Of a DNA stretch of 64,000 nucleotides, positions 37,329 to 44,962 are shown piece after piece (position 1 is the first letter of the stretch; every line of letters starts with the position of its first letter). The notes beneath the pieces are model-generated. The model was not told the DNA's origin and ran no database searches. It was given only the letters and a program-made list of their open reading frames with translations. A program made the translations under genes and the position numbers. The DNA lies in the NCBI RefSeq assembly GCF_009727955.1, contig NZ_WOBR01000010.1, forward strand, positions 1 to 64,000. The letters are read 5' to 3'. Source of the DNA: Aliivibrio fischeri. Its GTDB lineage: Bacteria; Pseudomonadota; Gammaproteobacteria; Enterobacterales; Vibrionaceae.

Positions 37329-37595
37329 TTAGCCTGCATTTAGATCGACTCTTGCACCAACCATATTGAGACTAAGCAAAAGGCTATTAATGATGCAGTA
37401 ATTACCGCTCTCTTCCGTGATAGCGATTAACTCCCCTACTGTTAACTTGTGTGGTTGTTCAGGGTTCAATTTGTTGCGCAGTATTGTTGGATTAATTCCG
37501 CAACGCTTCGCAACTTGTTCCATGTTTTCAGAATCAGCAAACGCATAGCATGCGTTGTCAAAAGCATTTTGTTTAGGCTCACGTAAATCGCACAT
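37329..37595 (-). CDS. Phage CII-type regulatory protein, truncated
   Basis: 88 residues; AGAGGAATAGCTCA before the ATG. MCDLREPKQNAFDNACYAFAD, MEQVAKRCGINPTILRNKLNPEQPHKLTVGELIAITEESGN is the N-terminal half of the CII family of K139/P2-like Vibrio phages, a DNA-binding lysogeny/lytic regulator. Full proteins are roughly twice as long. Here the frame stops soon after LLLSLNMVG, about 70 bp from the left attachment core, so the gene was cut when the phage part was lost. Confidence 0.8.
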   Translation of the reverse strand: MCDLREPKQNAFDNACYAFADSENMEQVAKRCGINPTILRNKLNPEQPHKLTVGELIAITEESGNYCIINSLLLSLNMVGARVDLNAG

Positions 37596-37622
37596 TGAGC
37601 TATTCCTCTATCTGTCCGATAC

Positions 37623-37712
37623 TCAAATGACAAAGCCAAGAGAAAACAAAACCACAATTGCAACGGTAATTTCCAAAACTGTTGGTTTGTTTTCATTTGA
37701 TTGATTAGTCAT
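37623..37712 (-). CDS. 29-residue single-helix protein between cox and cII
   Basis: ATG at 37712 lies 4 nt after the cox stop, so translation is probably coupled. It encodes MTNQSNENKPTVLEIT followed by a hydrophobic VAIVVLFSLGFVI helix. Too short for standard gene finding. The tight spacing between two real phage genes on the same strand supports it. Confidence 0.5.
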   Translation of the reverse strand: MTNQSNENKPTVLEITVAIVVLFSLGFVI

Positions 37713-37716
37713 AGCG

Positions 37717-37929
37717 TTAACTCAAGTAGCTAAGAGCTTCACGAGTAGCAAGCTCTTGCATTGCAATTACGTTTACTAATGGGGTTTCTTTAGGTAAGGC
37801 TTTCTTTTTAAGGATCAATTTACCTTGTGCAGCCCAATCTTTAAGAGTGCGTTTCGGCATACCTGAATGACGAGAATATTCATCTAACGTCATAAAAGGT
37901 GCAGGAATAACTATTTGAAATGACAACAT
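37717..37929 (-). CDS. Cox-like excisionase / regulatory protein
   Basis: Start at MLSFQIVIPAPFMTL (37929; AGGA upstream). 70 residues: DEYSRHSGMPKRTLKDWAAQGKLILKKKALPKETPLVNVIAMQELATREAL is a winged-helix/MerR-like fold of phage Cox proteins. Cox represses the lysogenic promoter and directs Int to excise. Divergent from cI across an 89-bp control region. Its presence with Int means the element may still excise. Confidence 0.8.
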   Translation of the reverse strand: MLSFQIVIPAPFMTLDEYSRHSGMPKRTLKDWAAQGKLILKKKALPKETPLVNVIAMQELATREALSYLS

Positions 37930-38027
37930 GATGGTATCCTTTGTGGTTATCGTATTGTTTAACTTTGTTTGCAACCGTACAACTCCGCCCGAGTTGATAA
38001 TGCAACTTTAGATCGAGAATGCAACTT
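37930..38027. promoter_or_regulatory. cox/cI divergent control region with repeated operators
   Basis: AATGCAACTT occurs at 37999-38008 and 38018-38027 (19 bp apart, about two helix turns) and TGCAAC again at 37970. The second copy overlaps the first ATG of cI. They are candidate binding sites for CI and/or Cox. Confidence 0.5.
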
Positions 38028-38624
38028 ATGCAAGCTAAAATTGAAGCTCCAGAGTATTTATCTGGTCGAGATGTCGTAGAAAACCTAAAAAATGTGACGA
38101 AAAGTAGAGATTTACTAGCTCTTGCTGACGTAATAGGCGTACCAAGATCTACAATCTCGACATGGAATACGCGCAACATGACTCCTTTTGAAGTGCTAAT
38201 TCGCATTCATTTGGAAACTGGTGTGTCAATGAAGTGGCTTGCATTAGGTATTGGCGAAGCTTTTCCTGAAAGTGAAGAATCCAAAATTGCAAATGCAACA
38301 TCGATTAAAAGCTTTAGATTACGTTCAGGAATCTTAGAAGAAACAAATCCATTTGTTTTAGATATGAGCATCAGTGAAGAATTAGAGACTGAAAATCTAA
38401 TATTAGTAAAGGAAGACTCTCAAAGACTGCTTATTGATAAAGAGTCTACACATGCAACATCTGGAAAGTATTTAATTGATATGGATGGTTCGTTCTCAAT
38501 CAACGAATTACAACGTCTACCGGGTAAAAAGTTAGCGATCAGTTTTAATGGCTCTACTATCAATGTTGAAGAAGATGATATTAAGGTAGTTGGCCGTGTG
38601 GTAATAGTAATGGGAAAAAGATAA
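38019..38624 (+). CDS. cI: CI-type phage repressor
   Basis: 201 residues from 38019; an alternative ATG lies at 38028. The N-terminal HTH (APEYLSGRDVVENLKNVTKSRDLLALADVIGVPRSTISTW) is the Phage_CI_repr type seen in K139/P2-like Vibrio phages. The C-terminal half is an S24-like beta domain (GKYLIDMDGSFSINELQRLPGKKLAISFNG) without an obvious Ser/Lys protease pair, so inactivation may not be by RecA-stimulated cleavage. It would keep the element silent. Confidence 0.88.
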   Translation: MQLMQAKIEAPEYLSGRDVVENLKNVTKSRDLLALADVIGVPRSTISTWNTRNMTPFEVLIRIHLETGVSMKWLALGIGEAFPESEESKIANATSIKSFRLRSGILEETNPFVLDMSISEELETENLILVKEDSQRLLIDKESTHATSGKYLIDMDGSFSINELQRLPGKKLAISFNGSTINVEEDDIKVVGRVVIVMGKR

Positions 38625-38663
38625 CACTAAAAAATTATTAATTAATATCTTTAATTAATAAAA

Positions 38664-38685
38664 ATGGGAGGCTTATGCCTCCCAT
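38664..38685 (-). terminator. Terminator after the receiver gene
   Basis: Perfect 9-bp stem ATGGGAGGC/GCCTCCCAT with loop TTAT. On the minus strand it is followed by TTTTTATTAATT. It sits 6 nt after the stop at 38691 and faces the cI end. Confidence 0.85.
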
Positions 38686-38690
38686 AGACT

Positions 38691-40529
38691 TTATTTTTGA
38701 TATTGCCTACGTAACCATTCGACTTCATCTGTACCAATACGATTCAAATTACCAACAAGGTTACTAACTCTTTTTTGTATATCTAAATCTTCTAGATCAC
38801 CAATCCAAATATATTTTTTTTCCACATTCTTTGCAGAAAACTCTATAAGACCATCTGAATTTCTAATAGGCATTACTCGATTAACCGTTGAACCTTCAAA
38901 TTCAATATGAATTAAATCATAAAAAGACACTTCGGTTTTTACAAAAATTCTTTTATCATCAAAATAATTATCAATTTTTGATAAAGATTTCATCAATTCT
39001 TTATGATTCGAACTATTAGTTAAACTAATATCTAAATCAGTTGAATAAACATCATAATCAACGCTAGATATTAATTCTTCTTTATTCGTATTAAAATCAG
39101 AATTAATTTGATCTTCAATACTTTCAGGGATTGGTAGGATCAAATCAAATTCTTGCGTTTTTGATAATCTAGTCAATTTTGAGAAGGAGAATAAACGAGA
39201 GCTTTCAACCCTTGCGGTATCACACTTAGGTGTAACACATACTAAGAAATCATTATTTGTAATGTCATATATAATAGAACCTTGAGTCAAATAAGGAAGT
39301 TCTACACTTGAAATCAAATCATCAAAACTTCTTCGGAACGAAGTTAATATCGATAAAATTTTCGAACTATCTTCAATAGATATACCATCTTTAATTTTAT
39401 TTAAAATTTGGATTAAATTTAAAGTATTTTTTTTACTAGATATTACGTCTAACGCTTTTTTTTCTGTCGATAACACCTCAATTAAAGTGTCTTTCGCATT
39501 CATAGAAAAACCGTTCTTTAATAGTTTTTTAATTTGCTCTTTGCTACAAGTATAATCATTATTTTTATAATTAAAGGTCTTAGTTAGTTGCTCATGATTA
39601 TTATCAATCCAATTTAAGACCATTTCTTGGTTAAGAGTTAGTTTATCAACTTTATTTATTGCTAATAAATTTCTTAAATAAGAAATGAAATTTTCCAGCA
39701 TAAATACTTCTGCATCTTCGTGATTAGGTAACAAAGTTCTATGGGCTAAATATCCAGTGTCTAATTGATGATTAAAACGATTAATAATTCTACCTGTATT
39801 TTGACGAATTACAGCAGCCGATTTCATAGCAAAAGCAGGAATTAAGCCATTAACTAAAACTGAAAATTCTTTTAAAGCTACATCAGGTAAATCTGCTTCG
39901 TTTGTTTCTCGAGTAACATCACCACCAGAATCGGATTTATTATAAAATGATATTAATAAATTATCTGATGAAATCTGATAGCTATCCTTAGCATTTAAGC
40001 TTGAATCATCCAAAAAAGCTAATAATCCATCCTTTAATTGGTTTAAATCTCTTTCTCCCGTATAAACAATAATAGACCTCATTCTCCCACCAGAAGATCT
40101 ATCTAACTCTATTATTTTTTTTATTATATATTGACTATAACGAGAATCATTATCCTTTAAAACCCAATCCAAAATAAGTATATCTGCTGCCGCTGCTACT
40201 TTTTCAACTTTACTAGCAAATTCATTTACATCTTCTCCATCAACGATAACTGGCTGATACAATCCTGCTATAATCCCCTTCTCATAAAACGCATTTGTTA
40301 ATTCTAAAGCATTTAATTGATGACTCGAACCTGTATCGTTATTACTAGGTTCAGCAACGTGAACTAACGCTGTAGGTTGAGGCAATAAAGGGTCAACAAC
40401 TTCTGGAATATCTAATACTTCGGAATTGTCTAGAGAACTGCTAAGCCCAGCCATATCATCTATAATTAAAACAGTTTGCACATACTCTTTGACAACTTCG
40501 CTACAATGTTCTTTAAAAGCGCTCATCAT
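38691..40529 (-). CDS. Receiver-domain protein of a putative defence system (612 aa)
   Basis: The ATG overlaps the upstream stop (ATGA), so it is coupled to the kinase gene. Receiver signature: D24/D25 (LIIDDMAG), phospho-acceptor D121 (LILDWVLKD), T157 (IIVYTGE), K198 (FYNKSD). The domain is stretched to about 200 residues by an insertion after the first strand (about 30-90). The remaining 400 residues are helical, then a beta-rich segment with IYDITNNDFLVCVTPKCDTAR. No DNA-binding or nuclease motif is visible. Presumably phosphorylated by the neighbouring kinase; the output is unknown. Markedly AT-rich compared with the flanking genes. Confidence 0.8.
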   Translation of the reverse strand: MMSAFKEHCSEVVKEYVQTVLIIDDMAGLSSSLDNSEVLDIPEVVDPLLPQPTALVHVAEPSNNDTGSSHQLNALELTNAFYEKGIIAGLYQPVIVDGEDVNEFASKVEKVAAAADILILDWVLKDNDSRYSQYIIKKIIELDRSSGGRMRSIIVYTGERDLNQLKDGLLAFLDDSSLNAKDSYQISSDNLLISFYNKSDSGGDVTRETNEADLPDVALKEFSVLVNGLIPAFAMKSAAVIRQNTGRIINRFNHQLDTGYLAHRTLLPNHEDAEVFMLENFISYLRNLLAINKVDKLTLNQEMVLNWIDNNHEQLTKTFNYKNNDYTCSKEQIKKLLKNGFSMNAKDTLIEVLSTEKKALDVISSKKNTLNLIQILNKIKDGISIEDSSKILSILTSFRRSFDDLISSVELPYLTQGSIIYDITNNDFLVCVTPKCDTARVESSRLFSFSKLTRLSKTQEFDLILPIPESIEDQINSDFNTNKEELISSVDYDVYSTDLDISLTNSSNHKELMKSLSKIDNYFDDKRIFVKTEVSFYDLIHIEFEGSTVNRVMPIRNSDGLIEFSAKNVEKKYIWIGDLEDLDIQKRVSNLVGNLNRIGTDEVEWLRRQYQK

Positions 40530-43500
40530 TCATTCTCCAACTTTATTTGCTTTATTACAAAGCATGGAGATGTTTGACTTTCTTCTCCATTAACCAACTG
40601 AATATCAAACTCTTCTTTATTGAGAGTTTCTTTACTTATATATAGTCCCATACCTCTGCCACTTTCTTTTCTTGAGAAAGTAAAGTCAAAGATTCGGTCT
40701 TTATCAATTGTAGCTATAGCTGGACCATTATTTGAAATCGTTAATCCATCAAATCCCACACCTAAAGATATCACCTTATTAGGGTTATCTTTAGATGATT
40801 GAGAGTTAAGCCAATATATAGCATTATCAACAACATTAATAAAAACAGGTAAAAATGTTGATGGAAATACTTTTGTGACACTTATAGTAAATTCATGACT
40901 AACATTCCAATTTATATTATGTCTTTTTAATCTTTCCTCGAATATATCTTTTAAGTAATTATCGATTTCCTTTCCAGATAAATCTACTTTGCTTCTATAC
41001 AACCGTCTATTTAGAGGAGTAAACATTTTTAAATAGCCATCTAAATGAGAAAAACTATGTGATATATTCGAATAAAGTGAATTTAATTTAGGATTTTTAT
41101 CTGCCCAAGGTTTTAACGATTTAATTGAATTACGTACATTTCGAGCTGTACTACTAAATTCATGTTGAATTATGCCTAAAGACATCCCTAACTGAGCAAA
41201 TTCAAAATACTGATTAAGAGATCCCTTTACCTGTTCATTTTCATTCTCTAAAGCAATAAGTGTATCTATTGAATTTGTTTCACCAGACTTTAAATCATTT
41301 GCGATAAATTCAATGGCATCGCGCATTTTTATAAAATATTCATCAGTTTGAATATATATATCTTCAATTTCTTTTTCCCACTTTTCAATTAATATTGAAG
41401 ATTCATTATCGGGTAAAATATCAATAGGAGTAGAGTTTATTTCAGTCATTACTGAGGATAGTGTATTACCTAACTCAACAGTTCGTTCTTTTGTTTTATT
41501 TTTTATAGCAGAATCAATCTCTGCAACATTGCTCGTTAATTCTTTTTTGTATCTTTTTATATTATTATTAAGTAGCTTTTTATCCTCATTTAAAATACCT
41601 GTAACACGTTCTCTTAAACTAAAAGATAAATCATTATCTCTGAGATAATTCCTAATTTTATTTTCAATAAATGTCTTTAATGGAATAATTACATCCTCAT
41701 TCAATTTTTCTTTTGTTTGAAGGTAACTACTCCATTCCTTTGTAAGGGTTTCACTTAACCCAATATTTGGTTTAGTTATTTTTGATTTCTTTATACACTC
41801 AGTTAATTTTATGTCTAACTTTATTCTTAAATCACTAATAAATTTATATTTTTCTCTATCCGACCAAGATTCAGAAATTTTTTCTAGCTCTTTATGAGTA
41901 AAAGACTTAATATCATCGGCTAATAAAATAAAATCATTATTATCGTAAGCTTTAAAAAAATCATCAATTTCATTTTTAAAAATTATTTTCTTTTCTTTAA
42001 TTGCCTCTTTTCTTTTAGCTAACGCAGCTTTTTCTCGATCATTATCACTTTTTAATTTCTCTTTTACTTCTGAAAATCGTTCATTAACTGAATTACTACG
42101 GAAAAAATCACTAGCAAGTTGAGAAAAGAAATTTTTTAAAATTGCTTTAAATTGATTATAAGCAATATTTTCAATTAACCCTTCTCGTCCAGCCTTCTCA
42201 TTTAAATTGATATTAACATCATGAGAAATATCGATAGAACCAAACATTAACCGATAAGAGAAAAAAGCTGTTCCTGCATTTTTTGAGCGCTCTTCTTCGA
42301 ATCTTAAAAAATCAAATTCAGGTTTTCCATAAGGTAGAACTCGAATACCATCTTTATATAAATACAAGCCACCATACATTCCTAATTTAGACTTTATATC
42401 GGTATAAACCTCAGTTGGAACTAATGTTTCTGATGGCAAACCTTGTATATAAGAAAATTTAATTTTAAATTTCCCACAGCGAGTTTTAGTACCAAAATTC
42501 TTATTCCAATTTATAATGTGTTCTTGAGGTTCTGATTTATAAACTGTTACAAAGCCTTTAAATTGACCATATTCATCAAACTCTCCTTCAACATAATGGT
42601 CTCCATTTTTCGCATCTTCGGGTGTAAAAAAACCTTCTTCAATAAGCTCTTCTGAAGAATTTGTATTGTTATGAATACGAAACTTCGTTTTCAAATTAAA
42701 CGTCGAGTTTGTTGATAATGTATTAGAAAATCCAACAAGTATCTTTTGTAATTCAGTTGTCCCTGTTTTTTCATCTATTTGAATATCAAGATCAAGTATC
42801 TCTTCTGAAGGCATAATGATAAAATGTGTGCCTCTTCCAATACCATCAAGCTTCGGTAAATTAACATCTAAATTTTCTTTAGATGTTAATTTGGTCCAAT
42901 TAGCTTCTGTTTCTTTTTGTAAATTTTTAAATAAAATCTCAGGCGAAAATGAAAAACGAGATAAATCATTTCTAATTAATTCAAAAACATTATCAGGAAT
43001 AATATTTCCTAAACTTTTAAGACTATCAAGTAATTCATTTGTCATACTTTCAAGATCTTCTACTTTAGGTAAAACACCTTGTGGAAAAGTTCTAGTTGGT
43101 ATAGTTATATCTGATAAGCTAATATCAGGTAATTCAAACTGGCTCCAGTGAATTAAAGCGACAACCAAATCATGTAAACCATCTTTACGTTCCGCACGAC
43201 TTAAAACCAAAACTTGGCGGCCGATAGAAGCTATCGCTAATCTACCAATACCTTTTTCACCCATTAAAGGGCGTTCAAGCATTCCTTCAGGAATAAATTC
43301 TGATTTTCTATTCACACCATACTTGCTAGAAGTACCAACAGTAAGCCACTTTGTTATAAAATCATTCTCGGTCATTCCAATCCCATCATCTCGTAATGTT
43401 ACGAGTTTTTGTTCTTGGTAATAATCAATTTCTACATTTTTTGCATACGCATCATGCGCATTCTTAAACAGCTCATGGATAGCTGTTGGGATACCTGCAA

Positions 43501-43555
43501 TTTGCTGCCGACCTAACATATCAACAGCTCTAGCACTGACGGTCATTTTAGCCAT
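40526..43555 (-). CDS. Double GHKL protein: MORC/MutL-like ATPase plus histidine kinase (1009 aa)
   Basis: N-terminal GHKL ATPase (1-200): N-box ELFKNAHDAY (28-37), G1 DDGIGM (56-61), G2 GEKGIGRLA (99-107), as in MORC/Hsp90-like enzymes. A transducer-like beta domain is followed by long coiled coils (about 480-780), then a kinase module: H-box IIQHEFSSTARN with H798, N-box INVVDNAIYWL with N911, G1 SNNGPAI, G2 SGRGMGLYISKE. It thus combines a clamp-like ATPase with an apparent histidine kinase. Four-base overlap with the receiver gene. A DNA- or phage-sensing kinase is the inferred role. AT-rich. Confidence 0.82.
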   Translation of the reverse strand: MAKMTVSARAVDMLGRQQIAGIPTAIHELFKNAHDAYAKNVEIDYYQEQKLVTLRDDGIGMTENDFITKWLTVGTSSKYGVNRKSEFIPEGMLERPLMGEKGIGRLAIASIGRQVLVLSRAERKDGLHDLVVALIHWSQFELPDISLSDITIPTRTFPQGVLPKVEDLESMTNELLDSLKSLGNIIPDNVFELIRNDLSRFSFSPEILFKNLQKETEANWTKLTSKENLDVNLPKLDGIGRGTHFIIMPSEEILDLDIQIDEKTGTTELQKILVGFSNTLSTNSTFNLKTKFRIHNNTNSSEELIEEGFFTPEDAKNGDHYVEGEFDEYGQFKGFVTVYKSEPQEHIINWNKNFGTKTRCGKFKIKFSYIQGLPSETLVPTEVYTDIKSKLGMYGGLYLYKDGIRVLPYGKPEFDFLRFEEERSKNAGTAFFSYRLMFGSIDISHDVNINLNEKAGREGLIENIAYNQFKAILKNFFSQLASDFFRSNSVNERFSEVKEKLKSDNDREKAALAKRKEAIKEKKIIFKNEIDDFFKAYDNNDFILLADDIKSFTHKELEKISESWSDREKYKFISDLRIKLDIKLTECIKKSKITKPNIGLSETLTKEWSSYLQTKEKLNEDVIIPLKTFIENKIRNYLRDNDLSFSLRERVTGILNEDKKLLNNNIKRYKKELTSNVAEIDSAIKNKTKERTVELGNTLSSVMTEINSTPIDILPDNESSILIEKWEKEIEDIYIQTDEYFIKMRDAIEFIANDLKSGETNSIDTLIALENENEQVKGSLNQYFEFAQLGMSLGIIQHEFSSTARNVRNSIKSLKPWADKNPKLNSLYSNISHSFSHLDGYLKMFTPLNRRLYRSKVDLSGKEIDNYLKDIFEERLKRHNINWNVSHEFTISVTKVFPSTFLPVFINVVDNAIYWLNSQSSKDNPNKVISLGVGFDGLTISNNGPAIATIDKDRIFDFTFSRKESGRGMGLYISKETLNKEEFDIQLVNGEESQTSPCFVIKQIKLENE

Positions 43556-43587
43556 TATTAATTATTATCTCAGTAAGTTATATACAA

Positions 43588-43619
43588 AAAAAAGTGCCTC
43601 ACATTGTAGGCACTTTTTT
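43588..43619 (-). terminator. Terminator separating the methyltransferase from the ATPase gene
   Basis: AAAAAAGTGCCT/AGGCACTTTTTT, a 12-bp stem with an 8-nt loop, beginning at the methyltransferase stop codon. It implies that the downstream pair has its own promoter (TATAAC-like at about 43580) or is fed by read-through. Confidence 0.85.
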
Positions 43620-44782
43620 CAATTCAATCCACAGCAGATAGTATTTATGAGGATTAGTCCCAATAATGGGGGGACCGCATTACCTATTTGCTTGGCCTGC
43701 TCTGTCGATGAACCATAAAACACAAAGTCATCGGGAAAAGTTTGAAACCTTGCTGCATGTCTAAGGGTTATACCGTGATTCTTCCACGGGTGAACAAAAC
43801 GTCCTTTCGATGGGTTATTACAACCTGTAGTAATCGTATTACTTGGTTGGTGTATAAAGATTCGGCCATAGACATCTTTATGGCCTTTATATCCATTAGA
43901 GTGGCATCTAAGTCTGTGTTGCTCTCCTGCATCTTCACGACTACCGTTCAACGGAGTATCTGCAAAGCGTTTCACCATCATATCGCTTGGTTTCATAAAC
44001 ACATTACATGGATCGTTTTTATCAACTTCAAGACCAAACTCTAATTTTCGCAACGAATCTAAAGCTTCTTCTTCAGTTAATTTCGTTTTCTTTAAGAAAT
44101 ACTCTTTAACGAAACGTTTTAAATATTGTTCAGGTACAGCTTCAAAAACTGTTGACGCAGTTTTCCAATATGGTGCTGTGCCTGATGTTGGTGAAAAATG
44201 AGTTGCTTCTGGTGGAAAATTTGAAGTGATTTTTATATCTTTTCTAACACCATGTATAAAAACTCTTTTTCTATTCTGAGGCACACCAAAATCCTTGGCG
44301 TTTAAAATACCGCAAAACGTTATTTCGTAACCTTCTTTCTCTGCAAGCAGCAAAAATTTGTCTAAAAAATCTTTATGCCTCTTCCATAATAAACCTGCTA
44401 CATTCTCAACTAAAAAAGCTTTTGGCTGAAACTCATGTACAAATTCAAAATAACGTAACAAAAGTGCGTTTCTAGGATCATTCACACCTGCATTATTAAT
44501 TCGATGAGTTGAGAAACCTTGACACGGTGGACCTCCAAGTATTAAATCAAGTTCTCCAGCCTTTAAATGTAGAGACTCTCTCAAAACAGTTGGGTCAACT
44601 AAATTAATATCTTCATTAAGGAGTTCAATCTGTTTTTTATCTTTCAAGATAAAATTTTCTTTATAAGTATTTGCAGCTGCCTTATCAAATTCTATCGCGG
44701 CCACAACCTCAACTCCAGCATTGTGAGCTGAAAGAGTAAAACCACCTGCGCCGGCAAACAAATCTATTGCTTTTACTGTCAT
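43619..44782 (-). CDS. DNA (cytosine-5) methyltransferase
   Basis: 387 residues. Motif I DLFAGAGGF (7-15), motif IV GGPPCQGFS with catalytic C87, motif VI VENV (125-128), motif VIII QNRKRVF, motif X QIGNAVPP, all intact. A target-recognition region lies between about 200 and 320, ending TITTGCNNPSKGRFVHP. It would methylate C5 of cytosine in a specific site. No restriction endonuclease is adjacent; its partners appear to be the GHKL/receiver pair, separated by a terminator. Divergent from the integrase. Confidence 0.95.
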   Translation of the reverse strand: MTVKAIDLFAGAGGFTLSAHNAGVEVVAAIEFDKAAANTYKENFILKDKKQIELLNEDINLVDPTVLRESLHLKAGELDLILGGPPCQGFSTHRINNAGVNDPRNALLLRYFEFVHEFQPKAFLVENVAGLLWKRHKDFLDKFLLLAEKEGYEITFCGILNAKDFGVPQNRKRVFIHGVRKDIKITSNFPPEATHFSPTSGTAPYWKTASTVFEAVPEQYLKRFVKEYFLKKTKLTEEEALDSLRKLEFGLEVDKNDPCNVFMKPSDMMVKRFADTPLNGSREDAGEQHRLRCHSNGYKGHKDVYGRIFIHQPSNTITTGCNNPSKGRFVHPWKNHGITLRHAARFQTFPDDFVFYGSSTEQAKQIGNAVPPLLGLILINTICCGLN

Positions 44783-44930
44783 TAAAAATACCTACAAATT
44801 ACTAGCCGACACATTCTACCGAGTTATTTTATAATTACCATTCTTACTCAAATTAAACGCTGATTATATGACCGTTTTATGTACTATTTATACGATATAA
44901 AACATTGTTAAACAATTAACACCACGTATA

Positions 44931-44946
44931 CTGTATAAAAAAACAG
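44931..44946 (+). promoter_or_regulatory. LexA (SOS) box upstream of the island integrase
   Basis: CTGTATAAAAAAACAG fits CTGT-N8-ACAG exactly and is preceded by TA. It ends 16 bp before the integrase ATG, a position that would block its promoter. SOS induction of integration/excision is the natural reading. Confidence 0.75.
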
Positions 44947-44962
44947 CATTATAAGTTTTACT

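Noticed and set aside
37466-37696. 76-residue minus-strand frame overlapping cII
   Set aside because: Overlaps the well-supported cII start and the better-placed 29-residue frame; no recognisable protein pattern.
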